A stretch of DNA of 14,632 bases from Boseongicola sp. SB0675_bin_26 (GTDB lineage Bacteria; Pseudomonadota; Alphaproteobacteria; Rhodobacterales; Rhodobacteraceae), in assembly GCA_009843725.1 (NCBI GenBank), contig VYCX01000248.1, positions 1 through 14,632 on the forward strand. Reading direction: 5' to 3'. A program made the translations under genes and the position numbers. Under the pieces are notes generated by a model. It was not told the origin of the DNA and did not search any database. It worked only from the letters and a program-made list of their open reading frames with translations. Shown here piece by piece: positions 13,722 to 14,632 of the stretch (positions are counted from its first letter, which is position 1; each line of letters opens with the position of its first letter).

Positions 13722-14415
13722 TATGCGCCGAAATCGGGGAACTTTCACCTGCCGCCCTTCTGCGCAAATCCTCGTAAACGGCGATTTCATCCCCTTGCCA
13801 TTCAATGTCGACGCGCCGCACGTCCCGTCCGGCAATATGCGCGTATTGCTCCGGGGAAGCCCAGAAGCACGATCGGCAAATGTCCACGTCCTTGGCTTCC
13901 TGCCAATTGTGGCATTGTTCGCACGACCACGACTTGGCGCGTTGGCTGGATGCATCAAGCAGCAGGTAGTCTTCAGGCTTGCCTTCTTCAAAGACGGTTT
14001 CTCCGGCCACACGATAGGGGACTCGATGGTCGATCTGAAGAAAGCGGGGGTGGCATTCCTCGCCGGTGAAGGCATCCTTTGCCCCGTAGCGTCCAATGAG
14101 AGCCGACTTGAAAGCCTTGGAGAAGGCTTTGCGCCCGCCAATCCGTCCACGAACGATCCTGTCGGGATCACCGAACCTGTAAGCTCCGATCTTGCGACCC
14201 GATTCCGTGTGGATCGTTCTGAACGTCTCAATCGGAATGCCTTGGTCGCGAACGTCTGCAATGGCTCTTGGCGGGTGGTCATAACCGTACAGAACTTGCA
14301 GTTCTTCACTCGTTATGGACCCATGCTCAAGCAAGTGGTCTATGACCGTGCGCGGCCTCTTGGCAGTCACCTTTGCGCACAACTCAAGGATTTTGGGATG
14401 AACCTGATTCGACAT
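13687..14415 (-). CDS. Winged-helix/HNH endonuclease, probable restriction partner of the Dam-like methylase
   Basis: A 242-residue protein on the minus strand. Residues 20-80 look like a winged helix (HLLEHGSITSEELQVLYG, then AIADVRDQGIPIET and GRKIGAYRFGD). Next comes a beta-beta-alpha-metal nuclease core: Cys121-His122-Pro, then LQIDHRVPY with the Asp129-His130 pair. Two CxxC knuckles follow (Cys165/168 and Cys180/183), probably binding zinc. The final part, about residues 195-242, contains RRVDIEWQGDEIAVYEDLRR. The ATG at 14415 is the only sensible start, because further upstream the frame runs through the oppositely oriented small gene; no clear ribosome site is visible. Gene order (methylase convergent with nuclease, 35-bp overlap) supports a restriction-modification pair carried by the IS element. 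A mobile HNH (homing-like) enzyme is the alternative. Confidence 0.82.
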   Translation of the reverse strand: MSNQVHPKILELCAKVTAKRPRTVIDHLLEHGSITSEELQVLYGYDHPPRAIADVRDQGIPIETFRTIHTESGRKIGAYRFGDPDRIVRGRIGGRKAFSKAFKSALIGRYGAKDAFTGEECHPRFLQIDHRVPYRVAGETVFEEGKPEDYLLLDASSQRAKSWSCEQCHNWQEAKDVDICRSCFWASPEQYAHIAGRDVRRVDIEWQGDEIAVYEDLRRRAAGESSPISAHIKRLLRKAVGK

Positions 14416-14418
14416 GAC

Positions 14419-14423
14419 GGGAG
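14419..14423 (+). promoter_or_regulatory. Ribosome binding site of the 66-residue gene
   Basis: GGGAG lies 6 bases before ATG 14430. It falls inside the 14-bp gap between two divergent start codons, so neither promoter can fit in the gap itself. Confidence 0.45.
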
Positions 14424-14429
14424 AAAACA

Positions 14430-14630
14430 ATGAAGAACCGGAAGCGCAATGCCAAAGCCGAACGGCTCCGGAAGGAACTGGAAGAACCCCGCACGGTGCA
14501 CGTGCGATCGCACTCCTACCAACCGAAGCTCGCCGAGAAACTGGAAGCATTCAGGATCAACGCAACGCCGGAGGAACTCGCTGACGCCGTGCTCAGGCCC
14601 GTTCGCGTGATCGAAGACCAGGAAGCCTAG
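14430..14630 (+). CDS. 66-residue conserved-looking small protein, function unknown
   Basis: ATG 14430 follows GGGAG at 6 bp; the gene ends at TAG 14628-14630. The N-terminus is highly basic and helical (MKNRKRNAKAERLRKELEE). It is followed by PRTVHVRSHSYQPKLAEK, then INATPEELADAVLRPVRV and an acidic end. The second half resembles small proteins of unknown function with an 'R-T-V-x-V-x-x-x-x-Y-Q-P' and 'T-P-E-E-L-A-x-A-V-L-x-P-V' pattern that I have seen annotated only as hypothetical; this is recollection, not a search result. It starts 14 bp from, and runs divergently to, the HNH endonuclease gene, so it could be a regulator or accessory protein of that cassette. It could also be an unrelated cargo gene. 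Confidence 0.65.
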   Translation: MKNRKRNAKAERLRKELEEPRTVHVRSHSYQPKLAEKLEAFRINATPEELADAVLRPVRVIEDQEA

Positions 14631-14632
14631 CC

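Larger units (their letters stand above)
11816..14632 (+). mobile_element. IS1595/ISXO2-family element with passenger genes (left part; right end outside window)
   Basis: The transposase at 11902-12849 belongs to the IS1595 family. The upstream DNA changes abruptly from GC-rich to AT-rich at GGGGATTATATACCAAAG (from 11816), which is the likely left terminal inverted repeat; its exact edge cannot be set without the right copy. No reverse complement of this segment appears before the window ends, so the element extends past 14632, or the right end is lost. A Dam-like methyltransferase, an HNH nuclease and a 66-residue protein follow in very compact order and share the lower GC of the transposase gene, which supports their being cargo of one element. 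IS1595-family members carrying passenger genes are known. Confidence 0.6.

Noticed and set aside
13600..14433. 277-codon open frame on the plus strand
   Set aside because: It is antisense to the HNH endonuclease, which has clear catalytic and zinc motifs; the plus-strand product has none.
1..14632. CRISPR arrays, tRNA or rRNA genes, riboswitches
   Set aside because: No regularly spaced repeats and no tRNA- or rRNA-like conserved segments were seen on either strand by eye.

Overview
The window is GC-rich throughout the first 11.8 kb, with G/C-ending codons and alphaproteobacterial-looking proteins. The best guess is an alphaproteobacterium of the Rhodospirillales/Rhizobiales kind; this rests on composition and gene content only. 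It reads as an accessory region in which pieces of different origin have been joined. No tRNA, rRNA or CRISPR array was seen.

Left edge (1-950): the 3' end of a probable ABC-transporter ATPase overlaps the start of a cytosine-deaminase-like amidohydrolase. The deaminase is cut off after about 157 residues and joined, out of frame, to the C-terminal two-thirds of a HigA-type antitoxin. This looks like the scar of a rearrangement. Directly after it (975-4361) lies a large single-chain restriction-modification enzyme. It has a PD-(D/E)xK nuclease motif, an N6-adenine methylase core and a type ISP-like specificity region, but no helicase.

Middle (4400-11653): after short, mostly unrecognised ORFs, including two small single-membrane-span proteins, comes a tight three-gene unit. 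It encodes a C39-peptidase/ABC exporter, a partner ABC exporter with a large N-terminal domain (together the two transporters of the NHLM 'nitrile hydratase leader microcin' export system), and a CmcJ/NvfI-like putative Fe(II)-dependent oxygenase. The reading is maturation and export of a modified peptide. No recognisable precursor peptide and no HlyD adaptor are present in the window.

Right edge (about 11816 to beyond the end): an IS1595/ISXO2-family element of visibly lower GC. Its transposase gene has a near-consensus promoter and overlaps by ATGA a Dam-like (D12-class) adenine methyltransferase gene. A winged-helix/HNH endonuclease gene runs convergently and overlaps the methyltransferase tail. 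A 66-residue protein gene starts 14 bp away in the opposite direction. The element therefore seems to carry a small restriction-modification-like cassette as passenger. Its right end lies outside the window.
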